From Pseudoalteromonas sp. DL-6 (GTDB taxonomy: Bacteria; Pseudomonadota; Gammaproteobacteria; Enterobacterales; Alteromonadaceae): DNA of 64,000 nt. The notes below the pieces were generated by a model. That model saw only the letters and a list, made by a program, of their open reading frames with translations. It was not told where the DNA came from and did no database searches. The stretch's first letter is position 1, and the number at the start of each line of letters is the position of its first letter. Both the position numbers and the translations under genes were made by a program. The DNA lies in the NCBI RefSeq assembly GCF_004328665.1, contig NZ_CP019771.1:248001-312000 (forward strand). Direction: 5' to 3'. Shown piece by piece: positions 38,601 to 46,510 of the stretch.

Positions 38601-40332
38601 GCAAACTATACTCCTCAGAACTGGGTAAAATACTGTTAATACAAGGTAGTGCTGTAATTTCTTCAACCCAGCCTAGCGGTGCCGGCAATTGAGAATAGCG
38701 CGCTTTGTTATAGGTTAATTTAACTGGCTTTTTACTCTCTGGATTGGTAATGATGATGGCGATATCAGCCTCTTCTAGCATTTGCTTATCGTTATCGCTA
38801 TCCCCGAGCGCAATAATGCTCAGCGCTTTAGAAAACTGCGCATTAAACTGCTGCACTAACCATTGCTGAGCCATGCTTTTATCGGTATTCTTTCCAATGT
38901 GAATAAAGCGCCCGCCTACTTTAACCTCGTAGCCATATACTGATATCGCATTGATAAATTCATTAAGTTGCTGCTCATCGCCATGCCAGTAGAGCGGATC
39001 TGAGTATTGACGGGTTTGTGCTTGCGTTGCTTGTAGCTGGTTTAATCCTGTCATTTTCATTACCTGCTCACTCGTAAGCTCACTAAACAAACTATATTGG
39101 TCGCCGTAGTCTTTTTTTAAGCGTTTTAAATCAGTCCATAAATTGCTAATGGGTGCAGCAAACGAGTAACACCAGTAGCCTTGGTATTCGCTGCAGCCAA
39201 TTGGCCTGAGATTAAAATAATTTTTAGGAATATAAACAGCCGAGCCATTTTCAACAATGAAAGGCTGTGTAATATTAAGCGCTTGTTGCAGTGCCACTAC
39301 TTCACTAAATGTTTTGCTGGTATTAAATACCACAGGTACACCGCTGTATTGCAGCTCTTGTAATAAGGTATCTACCGCATCGGTGTTGTAATCTCTGTGA
39401 TTGAGTAATGTGCCATCTAAATCGGTAAAAATGATAGGTTGTACAATACTATCGCTTGTAAGCACCATCGCAGTTACATCTCGATTACTATCGAGCTCTA
39501 TAAGTGCATTTGCTTTAGCACTAAGGGTGTTGAGGTTTTCACGCGTGATGCGTTCAAAATGAGAAATAAACCACAATAACTGCTCATCGGTCATAGTGCC
39601 TGCGCCCTGCCCTTGTTTGGCAATTAACTTGTGTTCTTGCTCTTGGCGCCACGCAAACACATCATCAAAACTCGGGGCTTTGAGCATAATTGTGTAATCG
39701 ATTTTATCAAAAACGGTTTTATATTCATTGGCTAAACAGCTGTTAATACAGCGACGCCATAACCCTTGTTGATCGTATGATTTTTCTAGCTCGTTAATAG
39801 GCTCAACTAGCGTAAAAGGCTGCTGTGGTTCACTGGCTACACACCACCCTTCTAAAATAACAACATCGACCGGCTGACTATTGGTTAACCATTTGTTTTT
39901 TGCTACGGGTTCATCTTGTTGCTTATCAAAACGCGGCAGCGGTACATTTAGTTCTGCATTTAATAAACGGCTAATGGTGTTATCCATCAGCGCAACATCA
40001 TGTGTACCCGGTACACCTCTAGTGGCGAATAAACAATGCACATCTTGGGCTAACTGTTGGCGTTTTTGAATTGATAAATAAAAGTCATCAATAGAGAGCG
40101 CAACACAGTTTAGGTGGGTATTTTGGCTAAACCAAGTTACTAAATAATCACCAAGTGTGGTTTTTCCTGAGCCTTGGCAGCCATTAATCGCGACAAATAT
40201 AGGGGCTGTTTTTTTACTGGTTAGAATGTCCTGCGCAATAGCAGAAAAATACTGCTCGCTAATATACTGATATTTCAACGGCAGTTGGTGTTTTACTAAA
40301 AAAGCATTTATATCCACACTCTTGGTCTCCAT
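38593..40332 (-). CDS. Fused glycerate kinase and sugar-phosphoglycerate phosphatase
   Basis: 579 residues, two enzymes. N-terminal 1-290: D-glycerate 3-kinase of the GLYK/Tda10 P-loop type: GCQGSGKT (51-58), LSIDDFYLS (79-87), RGVPGTHDV (105-113) and LEGWCVA (160-166). C-terminal 298-575: HAD phosphatase of the mannosyl-3-phosphoglycerate phosphatase group: FTDLDGTLL with Asp304 and Asp306, VFNTSKTF, VENGSAVYIP and GDSDND. One protein therefore makes 3-phosphoglycerate from glycerate and dephosphorylates glucosyl-3-phosphoglycerate. It is first in the three-gene run. Two-enzyme fusion of this kind is not one I know as characterised. Confidence 0.85.
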   Translation of the reverse strand: METKSVDINAFLVKHQLPLKYQYISEQYFSAIAQDILTSKKTAPIFVAINGCQGSGKTTLGDYLVTWFSQNTHLNCVALSIDDFYLSIQKRQQLAQDVHCLFATRGVPGTHDVALMDNTISRLLNAELNVPLPRFDKQQDEPVAKNKWLTNSQPVDVVILEGWCVASEPQQPFTLVEPINELEKSYDQQGLWRRCINSCLANEYKTVFDKIDYTIMLKAPSFDDVFAWRQEQEHKLIAKQGQGAGTMTDEQLLWFISHFERITRENLNTLSAKANALIELDSNRDVTAMVLTSDSIVQPIIFTDLDGTLLNHRDYNTDAVDTLLQELQYSGVPVVFNTSKTFSEVVALQQALNITQPFIVENGSAVYIPKNYFNLRPIGCSEYQGYWCYSFAAPISNLWTDLKRLKKDYGDQYSLFSELTSEQVMKMTGLNQLQATQAQTRQYSDPLYWHGDEQQLNEFINAISVYGYEVKVGGRFIHIGKNTDKSMAQQWLVQQFNAQFSKALSIIALGDSDNDKQMLEEADIAIIITNPESKKPVKLTYNKARYSQLPAPLGWVEEITALPCINSILPSSEEYSLHG

Positions 40333-40422
40333 ATAACAATCCCTGAGTCAACTATAGGGTATGACTAAGGAAATGCAGTTACTAGACCAATATTATTTAT
40401 TGTTACTTTTTAGTAGGTTAAA

Positions 40423-40451
40423 AAAAAAGCGCATTTAAAATGCGCTTTTTT
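40423..40451 (-). terminator. Terminator after uraA
   Basis: Arms AAAAAAGCGCATTT (40423-40436) and AAATGCGCTTTTTT (40438-40451). On the minus strand it ends in a T-run and follows the uraA stop. Confidence 0.88.
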
Positions 40452-40480
40452 GGTGCAATATTTTTAACCACAGTGCAAAC

Positions 40481-41719
40481 TTAACTCTGGTTGCTCTGTG
40501 CTTTGGGTAATACTAAGTTTAATACTATGCCTAAAATAGCACATAAGCTCACACCTTCTAGGCTGAACTCACTACTACCTATGTACATACCACCAATACC
40601 ACAAATTAAAATAAGTGCCACAATACTTAAATTGCGCGGCTCACTTAAGTCATCGCCCGATTTAACTAAGGTGTTTAAACCAATAACCGCAATAGAGCCA
40701 AATAATAAAATCATTATGCCACCCATCACAGGCACCGGAATGGTTTGCAAACTAGCGCCCATTTTAGCAACAAATGCTAAGCAAATTGCAATAATAGCAG
40801 TCCACATCATTACTTTAGGGTTAAAGTTTTTAGTAAGCATTACCGCACCAGTTACCTCTGAGTAAGTGGTATTAGGTGGGCCGCCAAATAAGGATGCGGC
40901 AGACGTGGCTAAACCATCACCAAATAAAGTGCGATGTAATCCTGGTTTTTTCAAATAATCTTTTTTTGTAACTTGGCTAATTGCCATCATATCGCCAATG
41001 TGTTCAATAGCAGGCGCAATTGCCACCGGCACCATAAATAATATGGCTTGCCATTTAAACTCTGGTAACACAAAGTTTGGTACTGCTAGCCACTGTGCAT
41101 TACTTACGGCTTCAAACTGCACTATACCCATAAATAACGAAAGCGTATAACCGGCAACAACACCGGCTAAAATAGGTATTAATTTAAATACCCCTTTACC
41201 CCACACGGCAAACACTAAAGTAACGAGCAATGAGAACATAGAGATAATAATAGCGCTGTCGTAGGCAATAATTTGTGTGCCACCATCGCCACTTTTACCC
41301 ATGGCCATATTAACTGCTGCAGGCGCAAGCGCTAGACCAATTACCATAATCACTGGGCCTACCACAATTGGCGGCAAAATTTTATGTAAGGTTTTTGTAC
41401 CTTTAAACTTCACTAATAAACTTAATAGCATATAAGTAAAGCCCGCCGCCATTAACCCCCCCATAGTGGCGGGTATGCCCCACATTTGCACTGAGGCAAT
41501 AATGGGTGCAATAAACGCAAATGACGACGCTAAAAAAATAGGCACTTGGCCTTTAGTCACAAATTGAAACAACAAAGTACCTAAACCAGCGGTAAACAAG
41601 GCTACGCTAGGATCTAGGCCAGTTAATATTGGCACTAATACTAACGCACCAAATGCAACAAACAGCATTTGGGCACCGGTTAAAATGGTTTTTATAGAAA
41701 ATGTAGAATTATTTTGCAC
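40481..41719 (-). CDS. uraA: Uracil permease
   Basis: 412 residues, NCS2 nucleobase:cation symporter with about 14 hydrophobic segments. QMLFVAFGALVLVPILTGLDPSVALFTAGLGTLLF, the PAIEHIGDMMAISQVTKKDYL segment (Glu and Gly of the substrate site), and GGPPNTTYSEVTGAV match UraA. It imports uracil with protons across the inner membrane and lies 9 bases after upp, which converts the uracil to UMP. Confidence 0.92.
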   Translation of the reverse strand: MQNNSTFSIKTILTGAQMLFVAFGALVLVPILTGLDPSVALFTAGLGTLLFQFVTKGQVPIFLASSFAFIAPIIASVQMWGIPATMGGLMAAGFTYMLLSLLVKFKGTKTLHKILPPIVVGPVIMVIGLALAPAAVNMAMGKSGDGGTQIIAYDSAIIISMFSLLVTLVFAVWGKGVFKLIPILAGVVAGYTLSLFMGIVQFEAVSNAQWLAVPNFVLPEFKWQAILFMVPVAIAPAIEHIGDMMAISQVTKKDYLKKPGLHRTLFGDGLATSAASLFGGPPNTTYSEVTGAVMLTKNFNPKVMMWTAIIAICLAFVAKMGASLQTIPVPVMGGIMILLFGSIAVIGLNTLVKSGDDLSEPRNLSIVALILICGIGGMYIGSSEFSLEGVSLCAILGIVLNLVLPKAQSNQS

Positions 41720-41728
41720 TGCTAAACC

Positions 41729-42361
41729 TTAGTAAACCGTACCGAAAATTTTGTCACCTGCATCGCCAAGCCCTGGGATAATGTAACCTTTTTCATTTAA
41801 ATGGCTATCAACTGAGGCAGTAAAAATCTCAATATCAGGGTGAGCGGCTAATGTTTTTTCAACGCCCTCAGGTGCAGCAACCAGTACGATTACTTTAATG
41901 TCCTTACAGCCTGCTTTTTTAAGCATATCGATGGTGGCGATCATAGAACCACCAGTAGCCAGCATTGGGTCAATCACTAAGCTTAAACGCTCATCAATAT
42001 TACCCACTAGTTTTTCAAAGTAGGGAACTGGCTCAAGCGTTTCTTCATTACGCTCTAAACCCACTACACTCACTTTAGCCGCTGGAAGTAACGACATTAC
42101 GCCGTCCATCATACCAAGGCCCGCACGTAAAATTGGCACCACGGTAATTTTTTTACCCTTAATGTGCTCAACTTTAAGTTTATTGCCGTCCCAGCCTGTA
42201 ATTTCGTTATCTTCTAATTCTAGATTTTTAGTGGCTTCGTAAGTTAATAATGTGCCCACTTCTGAACACAACTCGCGAAAACTTTTCGTGCTAATTCCAT
42301 GCGCGCGCATTAAACCTAACTTATGTTGAACAAGGGGATGAGAAATAACGTGAATAGCCAT
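41729..42361 (-). CDS. upp: Uracil phosphoribosyltransferase
   Basis: 210 residues (E. coli 208). PRPP-binding [10 protein letters not shown] (about 131-140), [19 protein letters not shown] uracil-binding C-terminus. It makes UMP from uracil and PRPP in the cytoplasm and forms an operon with uraA. Confidence 0.96.
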   Translation of the reverse strand: MAIHVISHPLVQHKLGLMRAHGISTKSFRELCSEVGTLLTYEATKNLELEDNEITGWDGNKLKVEHIKGKKITVVPILRAGLGMMDGVMSLLPAAKVSVVGLERNEETLEPVPYFEKLVGNIDERLSLVIDPMLATGGSMIATIDMLKKAGCKDIKVIVLVAAPEGVEKTLAAHPDIEIFTASVDSHLNEKGYIIPGLGDAGDKIFGTVY

Positions 42362-42494
42362 AGTAATAAACCTAGTGATAAAAAATTTGACGTATTTTAT
42401 ATTAAAACAGGCCGTTTGACTGTTAATTTTAGTCTTGATTTCATAGTTCGTGCCAAAATATTTAATTTAGCCACAACTATAAAGATTTTTGTGT

Positions 42495-43448
42495 TTATGA
42501 ATTGTTACTCGCTAACCAATTATTTACCTGAGCGTGCATGTAGCTGTTAATCTTTTTGTGCTCTGGGCTCCACCCAAGTAAAAACCGATAAAAGTCTGCC
42601 CATGCCACTGGCCATAAATGAGCCCATTGTGTAACAACATCATCAGCATTAATGTGTGGTTGATAGTCACTCAGAGCTTGCTTCAATTGGCTAAAGTAAT
42701 AGTCGAGGTAGCTCTGTGCGTGTTTATGAAGCTCAGATTCATCCATACAACTGGTCATAAAATACATTACATCGACCACCCCAACGCCTGGACCCACATA
42801 CTGAAAGTCGTAACCGCGTATATGCCTTTGGCTATTAGCGGCAAAGTTATCAAGCTTGGCATCACCATGAATTAATGTTTTATAATTACACTGCTTTAAT
42901 GCGCCGTTTAACAGAGATGCAGCCTGTTTAATATCGGACTTTTCAGGTAAGTTATTAAATTCATCTGGCCGGGTATCCAAATGCCAATAACTTCCTTGCT
43001 GCCATAAGCCATCAAACTTTGCATTTAAATGAAAGGCATGAAAATGTGCCAACCACTTTAATATTGCTTTTATATTCTCGGTGGTTGCTTGGCTGTACCC
43101 CAGCTTTGAAAAATCTTTAAAAACCAAGGCAAACTCATCGCCCTTGTTGATTGCTTTAATGCATTCAATACTTGCTGCTTGCTTAGGCAATTTATGGCTA
43201 AATTGCTTATAAAACGTATATTCAACGTTGTAAGAGTCACGCTTTCTATTAAGTGCAAAGTTGCTTTGTTTAATTTTAGGGTGATTAATATGATCGGGTA
43301 CTTTAATCGCTTTAATCACACAGGCTTGCTCATCAAGTTGGCACTTCACAATTTGACCACAGCCACTCCAAAGCGAGGTTAGGGTTTCGCCAATAGCTAT
43401 ACGTTGAAAATGCGGGGTAAGTAATGGAAGATAAAAAGACATAGCCAT
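42495..43448 (-). CDS. CHK/aminoglycoside-kinase-like phosphotransferase
   Basis: 317 residues (an internal Met3 start would be 315). Kinase-like fold with catalytic loop LIHGDAKLDNF (HGD, as in the ecdysteroid/choline and aminoglycoside kinase families) and DFQYVGPGVGVVDVMYF for metal binding. It probably phosphorylates a small molecule. The substrate is not predictable from sequence. It stands at the start of the second accessory island and upstream of upp, with which it shares no obvious link. Confidence 0.75.
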   Translation of the reverse strand: MAMSFYLPLLTPHFQRIAIGETLTSLWSGCGQIVKCQLDEQACVIKAIKVPDHINHPKIKQSNFALNRKRDSYNVEYTFYKQFSHKLPKQAASIECIKAINKGDEFALVFKDFSKLGYSQATTENIKAILKWLAHFHAFHLNAKFDGLWQQGSYWHLDTRPDEFNNLPEKSDIKQAASLLNGALKQCNYKTLIHGDAKLDNFAANSQRHIRGYDFQYVGPGVGVVDVMYFMTSCMDESELHKHAQSYLDYYFSQLKQALSDYQPHINADDVVTQWAHLWPVAWADFYRFLLGWSPEHKKINSYMHAQVNNWLASNNS

Positions 43449-43653
43449 ATTAGATTGCTAAATTTTAGTTAGCTTAACATTAGACGGTGTTTTTAATAAA
43501 AGGTCTTAGTAAAAAGCTCTGTATGTTTTTTCACAACCCTGTATGTAAAAAACGAATGCTAGTTTTTGAATGGGCGGCAAAATTAACTATGCCACTACAA
43601 ACTTATCGTCGAATTGAGCGCTTTACCCGCTGAAATACTTTGTTGTATCCATT
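43449..43653 (-). repeat. Intergenic segment with possible cassette-end element E0
   Basis: Read on the minus strand, AACAAAGTATTTCAGCGGG follows the stop of the serine hydrolase by about 15 bases, matching the start of the elements E1-E3. Farther on, CTGTATGT is repeated twice within 30 bases. The remainder shows no clear second arm. Confidence 0.35.
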
Positions 43654-44760
43654 TTAGTTATGGTTTTGTTTAACAATAGAAAGGATAAGACTATCAATGT
43701 CATTATTCACTGCGCCAATACTACTATTACTTAAAATCACATAACCAAAGTTAAGGTCAGTGATAGAGCGTGATAGCGAGACCCAACCACGATTAAATCC
43801 AGCAAAGCCAAGACTGCTATTCTTTGCGTCAACAACATAGCTCATACTCCAGCGCCCATTAGTGTTTGGCGCGGGCTTTATCATCAGATCAATTAATTTT
43901 TCTGGTAGCAACCCTAAACCATTATAATCACCATCGTTGTTGCGCAACACAGCCATATTAAAGCGGGCTAAGTCTATTGGCGTTGTCTGTAAACCAGCAG
44001 CTGCTTTCTCATTAAAATAAACCATGCCCGTGACTTTGCCGGAATTATCGTAAGGTGTTGCCGACTTTTTGATAACTTTTTTAGTAATTTTAAAAGTAGA
44101 ATCCTTCATATTTAGAGGCTTAAACACGTATTGCTGCATATAATCTTCAAATGCCATGCCTGACACATCTTCAATTAAAAGTTGCACCACTGAATACCCA
44201 CCACCAGAATAAGACCATTTTGTATCGGGCACATGAATAAGTTCAACAGATCCGGCGCCATTGTTATTGCCATTTAGTGAGTCAACTATAGTTGTTAACT
44301 TTTCTGGAGACTCCCAGCCTGTATATGGGCCAAGTGACAAGCCTGAAGTGTGAGATAAGATATTTCTCAATGTTACTTTTTTTGCGTTAAACTCAGACTT
44401 AGGGATCTGCCAACGTTTGAGGTATTGGTTTATTGGCGCATCTAAATCGACTTTGCCTTGAGCTACAAGTTGCATTACTCCCCAAACAGTAACCAGCTTA
44501 GAAATAGACCCTACGTTAAACATTGTGCTTTGGGTAATCTCAGTTTTGGCTGCTACGTCGGCAAAACCATAGGATCGAAACTCTAGAACTCTATTTCCAT
44601 TGACAAATGCAAGTGCAACACCAGGAGCTTTGTGTTTATCTAAAATCTTTGGTATGTCATCTTCCAAGCGCTCTGTGATCTCAGACACATCAGTAAACTC
44701 TTCAGCGGTAGCAAGACTAGCTAAAAACAATGTAAATATTATCAGTATTGATTTAATCAT
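43654..44760 (-). CDS. Exported serine hydrolase, class C beta-lactamase/esterase type
   Basis: 368 residues from the ATG at 44760, preceded by AAGGAAAG; a longer start at 44787 breaks the signal peptide. Signal ends in ATA (about 20). SxxK nucleophile in VGSISKLVTV, Tyr of the YSG form (KWSYSGGGYSVVQ) and IEDVSGMAFEDYMQQYVFKPLNM belong to the beta-lactamase/D-Ala-D-Ala peptidase group. The usual HxG third motif is changed (FAGFNRGWVSL), so hydrolysis of beta-lactams is doubtful; esterase or peptidase activity is as likely. First gene downstream of element E1. Confidence 0.8.
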   Translation of the reverse strand: MIKSILIIFTLFLASLATAEEFTDVSEITERLEDDIPKILDKHKAPGVALAFVNGNRVLEFRSYGFADVAAKTEITQSTMFNVGSISKLVTVWGVMQLVAQGKVDLDAPINQYLKRWQIPKSEFNAKKVTLRNILSHTSGLSLGPYTGWESPEKLTTIVDSLNGNNNGAGSVELIHVPDTKWSYSGGGYSVVQLLIEDVSGMAFEDYMQQYVFKPLNMKDSTFKITKKVIKKSATPYDNSGKVTGMVYFNEKAAAGLQTTPIDLARFNMAVLRNNDGDYNGLGLLPEKLIDLMIKPAPNTNGRWSMSYVVDAKNSSLGFAGFNRGWVSLSRSITDLNFGYVILSNSSIGAVNNDIDSLILSIVKQNHN

Positions 44761-44775
44761 AACTTTCCTTAGTTC

Positions 44776-44886
44776 GTAAAACGCCAATATAAACAGACTT
44801 GAAATAGTTGGCTAAAATATTAAACAGTGTGAAAACAGCCAACGGTTTTTTTTTCGTTTGAATATTCTTACTAAATACCGTTTGTT
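44776..44886 (-). repeat. attC-like element E1
   Basis: Between the 104-residue gene and the serine hydrolase gene. On the minus strand it starts AACAAACGGTATTTAGTA, overlapping the gene's own stop codon, has inner arms GTTGGCT (plus 44807-44813) and AGCCAAC (44837-44843) and ends GGCGTTTTAC. The arm-to-arm distance (37 bases) equals that of E2. Confidence 0.5.
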
Positions 44887-45185
44887 ACCGATAAGTATTT
44901 GCTTTTACCGAAACTGACATAATAAATAGTTAAAAAAAGCAATTTGAATATATTACTACCAAAAGAATTTTTAATAATAATTCCTTTGTCAGTAATTGAG
45001 GCTACAGGAAAAGTTTGGCTTGAACACCAATCTATTTTCGCTTGAATAGTTTTAGTTGAATCAGGGATGTTTACTGTTTGCGTAACCCCTCTTTTTATAG
45101 TGGCAACTTCTACGTCATCCGCAAACAACTTATAGTCTCTCGCCATATCTACAAATTGTTTTGGTCTAAAAACTTGAATATTCAT
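44871..45185 (-). CDS. Hypothetical protein with C-terminal membrane segment
   Basis: 104 residues. N-terminal 70 residues look like a small beta-domain (YKLFADDVEVATIKRGVTQTVNIPDSTKTIQAKIDWCSSQTF), then one hydrophobic helix (NIFKLLFLTIYYVSF). No signal peptide at the N-terminus. I do not recognise a family. It is the third of four genes that each carry a similar palindromic element at the 3' end. Confidence 0.55.
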   Translation of the reverse strand: MNIQVFRPKQFVDMARDYKLFADDVEVATIKRGVTQTVNIPDSTKTIQAKIDWCSSQTFPVASITDKGIIIKNSFGSNIFKLLFLTIYYVSFGKSKYLSVTNGI

Positions 45186-45200
45186 CTAAACTCCATTTAG

Positions 45201-45298
45201 GTATTTAACACCCCATTAGAGGCAATAAAATAGTTGGTTAAAATAAGCGACGTAGAAACAAAAGCCAACTGTTTTGTCCTGCTTAATGTGTTTGTTGT
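45201..45298 (-). repeat. attC-like element E2
   Basis: On the minus strand: AACAAACACATTAAGCAGGAC, arms GTTGGTT (plus 45233-45239) and AGCCAAC (45263-45269), ending GGTGTTAAAT, which fits the integron core-site pattern GTTRRRY. About 98 bases, directly after the stop of the 129-residue gene. Confidence 0.55.
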
Positions 45299-45688
45299 CT
45301 AAATAAAGCTATAAGCAAGTAACCCTACGCCAACCCCTAAACCAAATATAGAGAAGTTGCGTAATATATAGACTTTTTTAGAGATATCATAAATAGTTTT
45401 ACCTTTTGTTAATGACTCAACTATATAGTCTTGAGCAATTAAAGAGTTAAGAATTGAAAAACAAAAACAACCTAAAGGAATATAAACCTTTGAGCCTAAG
45501 GTAAGTACTTTTAATTGAATAAGTATAACAACAGCACCTATTATTGCTGATGATAGCCATGCATACTGTTTTAACAACTCAAAATGTAGCTCTGTTGTAA
45601 TAGTTTCATTTTGGATTTTATTTTTTTCTACACTTCGAGATTTCTCTATACTATCTTCATTATTTTCGACTTGAACTGATTCTTCCAT
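45299..45688 (-). CDS. Hypothetical membrane protein
   Basis: 129 residues. The first 40 are charged and coiled; three or four hydrophobic segments follow (YAWLSSAIIGAVVILIQL, VYIPLGCFCFSILNSLIA, FSIFGLGVGVGLLAYSF). No family recognised. It lies between elements E3 and E2, the position of a cassette gene. Confidence 0.55.
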   Translation of the reverse strand: MEESVQVENNEDSIEKSRSVEKNKIQNETITTELHFELLKQYAWLSSAIIGAVVILIQLKVLTLGSKVYIPLGCFCFSILNSLIAQDYIVESLTKGKTIYDISKKVYILRNFSIFGLGVGVGLLAYSFI

Positions 45689-45720
45689 AATTAGAATAAA
45701 ACTCCATATTTTGATAAAAA

Positions 45721-45823
45721 TCTAAAGCCCGGATAATGGGCTGATAATTGTTGGCTAAAGTGTGTAGCGAAGCGAAACCGAGCCAAACTTTAGCAGTCCC
45801 GTACTAAATGCACTTGTTATGAG
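45721..45823 (-). repeat. attC-like element E3
   Basis: On the minus strand: AACAAGTGCATTTAGTACGG, a stem GCTAAAG/CTTTAGC and TTTGGCT/AGCCAA arms (plus 45750-45787), a GTTTCGCTTCGC motif, ending GGGCTTTAGA. About 103 bases, between the 108- and 129-residue genes. A smaller hairpin AGCCC/GGGCT lies at its end. Confidence 0.55.
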
Positions 45824-45826
45824 TAA

Positions 45827-46153
45827 CTACTTAATTAAGAAAAATATTATAGGAGCTTGGGCAACTAAAACAATTAACGAGCCGATTAAAGTAGACTTTA
45901 CTCCATTCTTTACACCACGCCACTTTATAAAAACTTGTGAAGTAATGAGACAGGCTAGTGGCAATCCAATGCCACTAAATATGGAAAAAGCCTGCTTTTC
46001 AGTTGCATCTAAGTTGAAGCGATTTAATTCGCCCATAAACTGGTTAGATAAATAAATATTGAAAACAGTTATACAAATTGAAAGTATCGAAAGGATCACT
46101 ACTTTTTTAATCGAATATGTATTAATTGGTTCATGTTGATAGGGTAAATCCAT
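45827..46153 (-). CDS. Hypothetical membrane protein
   Basis: 108 residues with three hydrophobic helices (VVILSILSICITVFNIYLS, AFSIFSGIGLPLACLITSQVF, TLIGSLIVLVAQAPIIFFL). No family recognised. It is the first gene of the cassette-like run on this strand, with AGGAAAT before its ATG. Confidence 0.55.
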   Translation of the reverse strand: MDLPYQHEPINTYSIKKVVILSILSICITVFNIYLSNQFMGELNRFNLDATEKQAFSIFSGIGLPLACLITSQVFIKWRGVKNGVKSTLIGSLIVLVAQAPIIFFLIK

Positions 46154-46510
46154 GTTATTTCCTTATTTTTGACAATCCTGACGTTACGGTTATAAATTAC
46201 TCGTAACAGCTTATCAAACAACACTTTGGGGGGTTATAACCCTCAAAACGGCGTATATTACATACGCTCAATAATTCCACTAAACAACTCTAATGTAAAC
46301 AAGTAATTACGTAGGTTATTTACCACCCATTGTTAAAATACACTAAATCAACGTTTAATTATGTTCTGTACCATCAAATTAGTCGTCATTAGTTATGGGC
46401 TTAAATTACACCCATAAAAAAGCCCCGCTTGATGTTACTCAAGCAGGACTCCACACTAATTTTGTATCAATAAAAGCGCCTAAACTGCAGGCGCTTTGCA
46501 TTATTGAATT
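46154..46510. other. Gene-free region upstream of the cassette-like run
   Basis: 357 bases. Contains the 12-base palindrome GGGTTATAACCC (46231-46242), an imperfect hairpin GCTTGA/TCAAGC near 46424-46446 and the terminator at 46473-46497. Any attI-like site or promoter for the minus-strand genes would be here, but I cannot identify one. No coding region is supported. Confidence 0.45.
46473..46497 (-). terminator. Terminator of the fadE gene
   Basis: AAAGCGCCT (46473-46481) / AGGCGCTTT (46489-46497), loop AAACTGC. On the minus strand it ends TTTTATTG and follows the acyl-CoA dehydrogenase stop at 46511. Confidence 0.82.

Noticed and set aside
43600..46160. Calling the small-gene run a true integron
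   Set aside because: No integrase or attI was found and the elements are degenerate, so I report only cassette-like structure.
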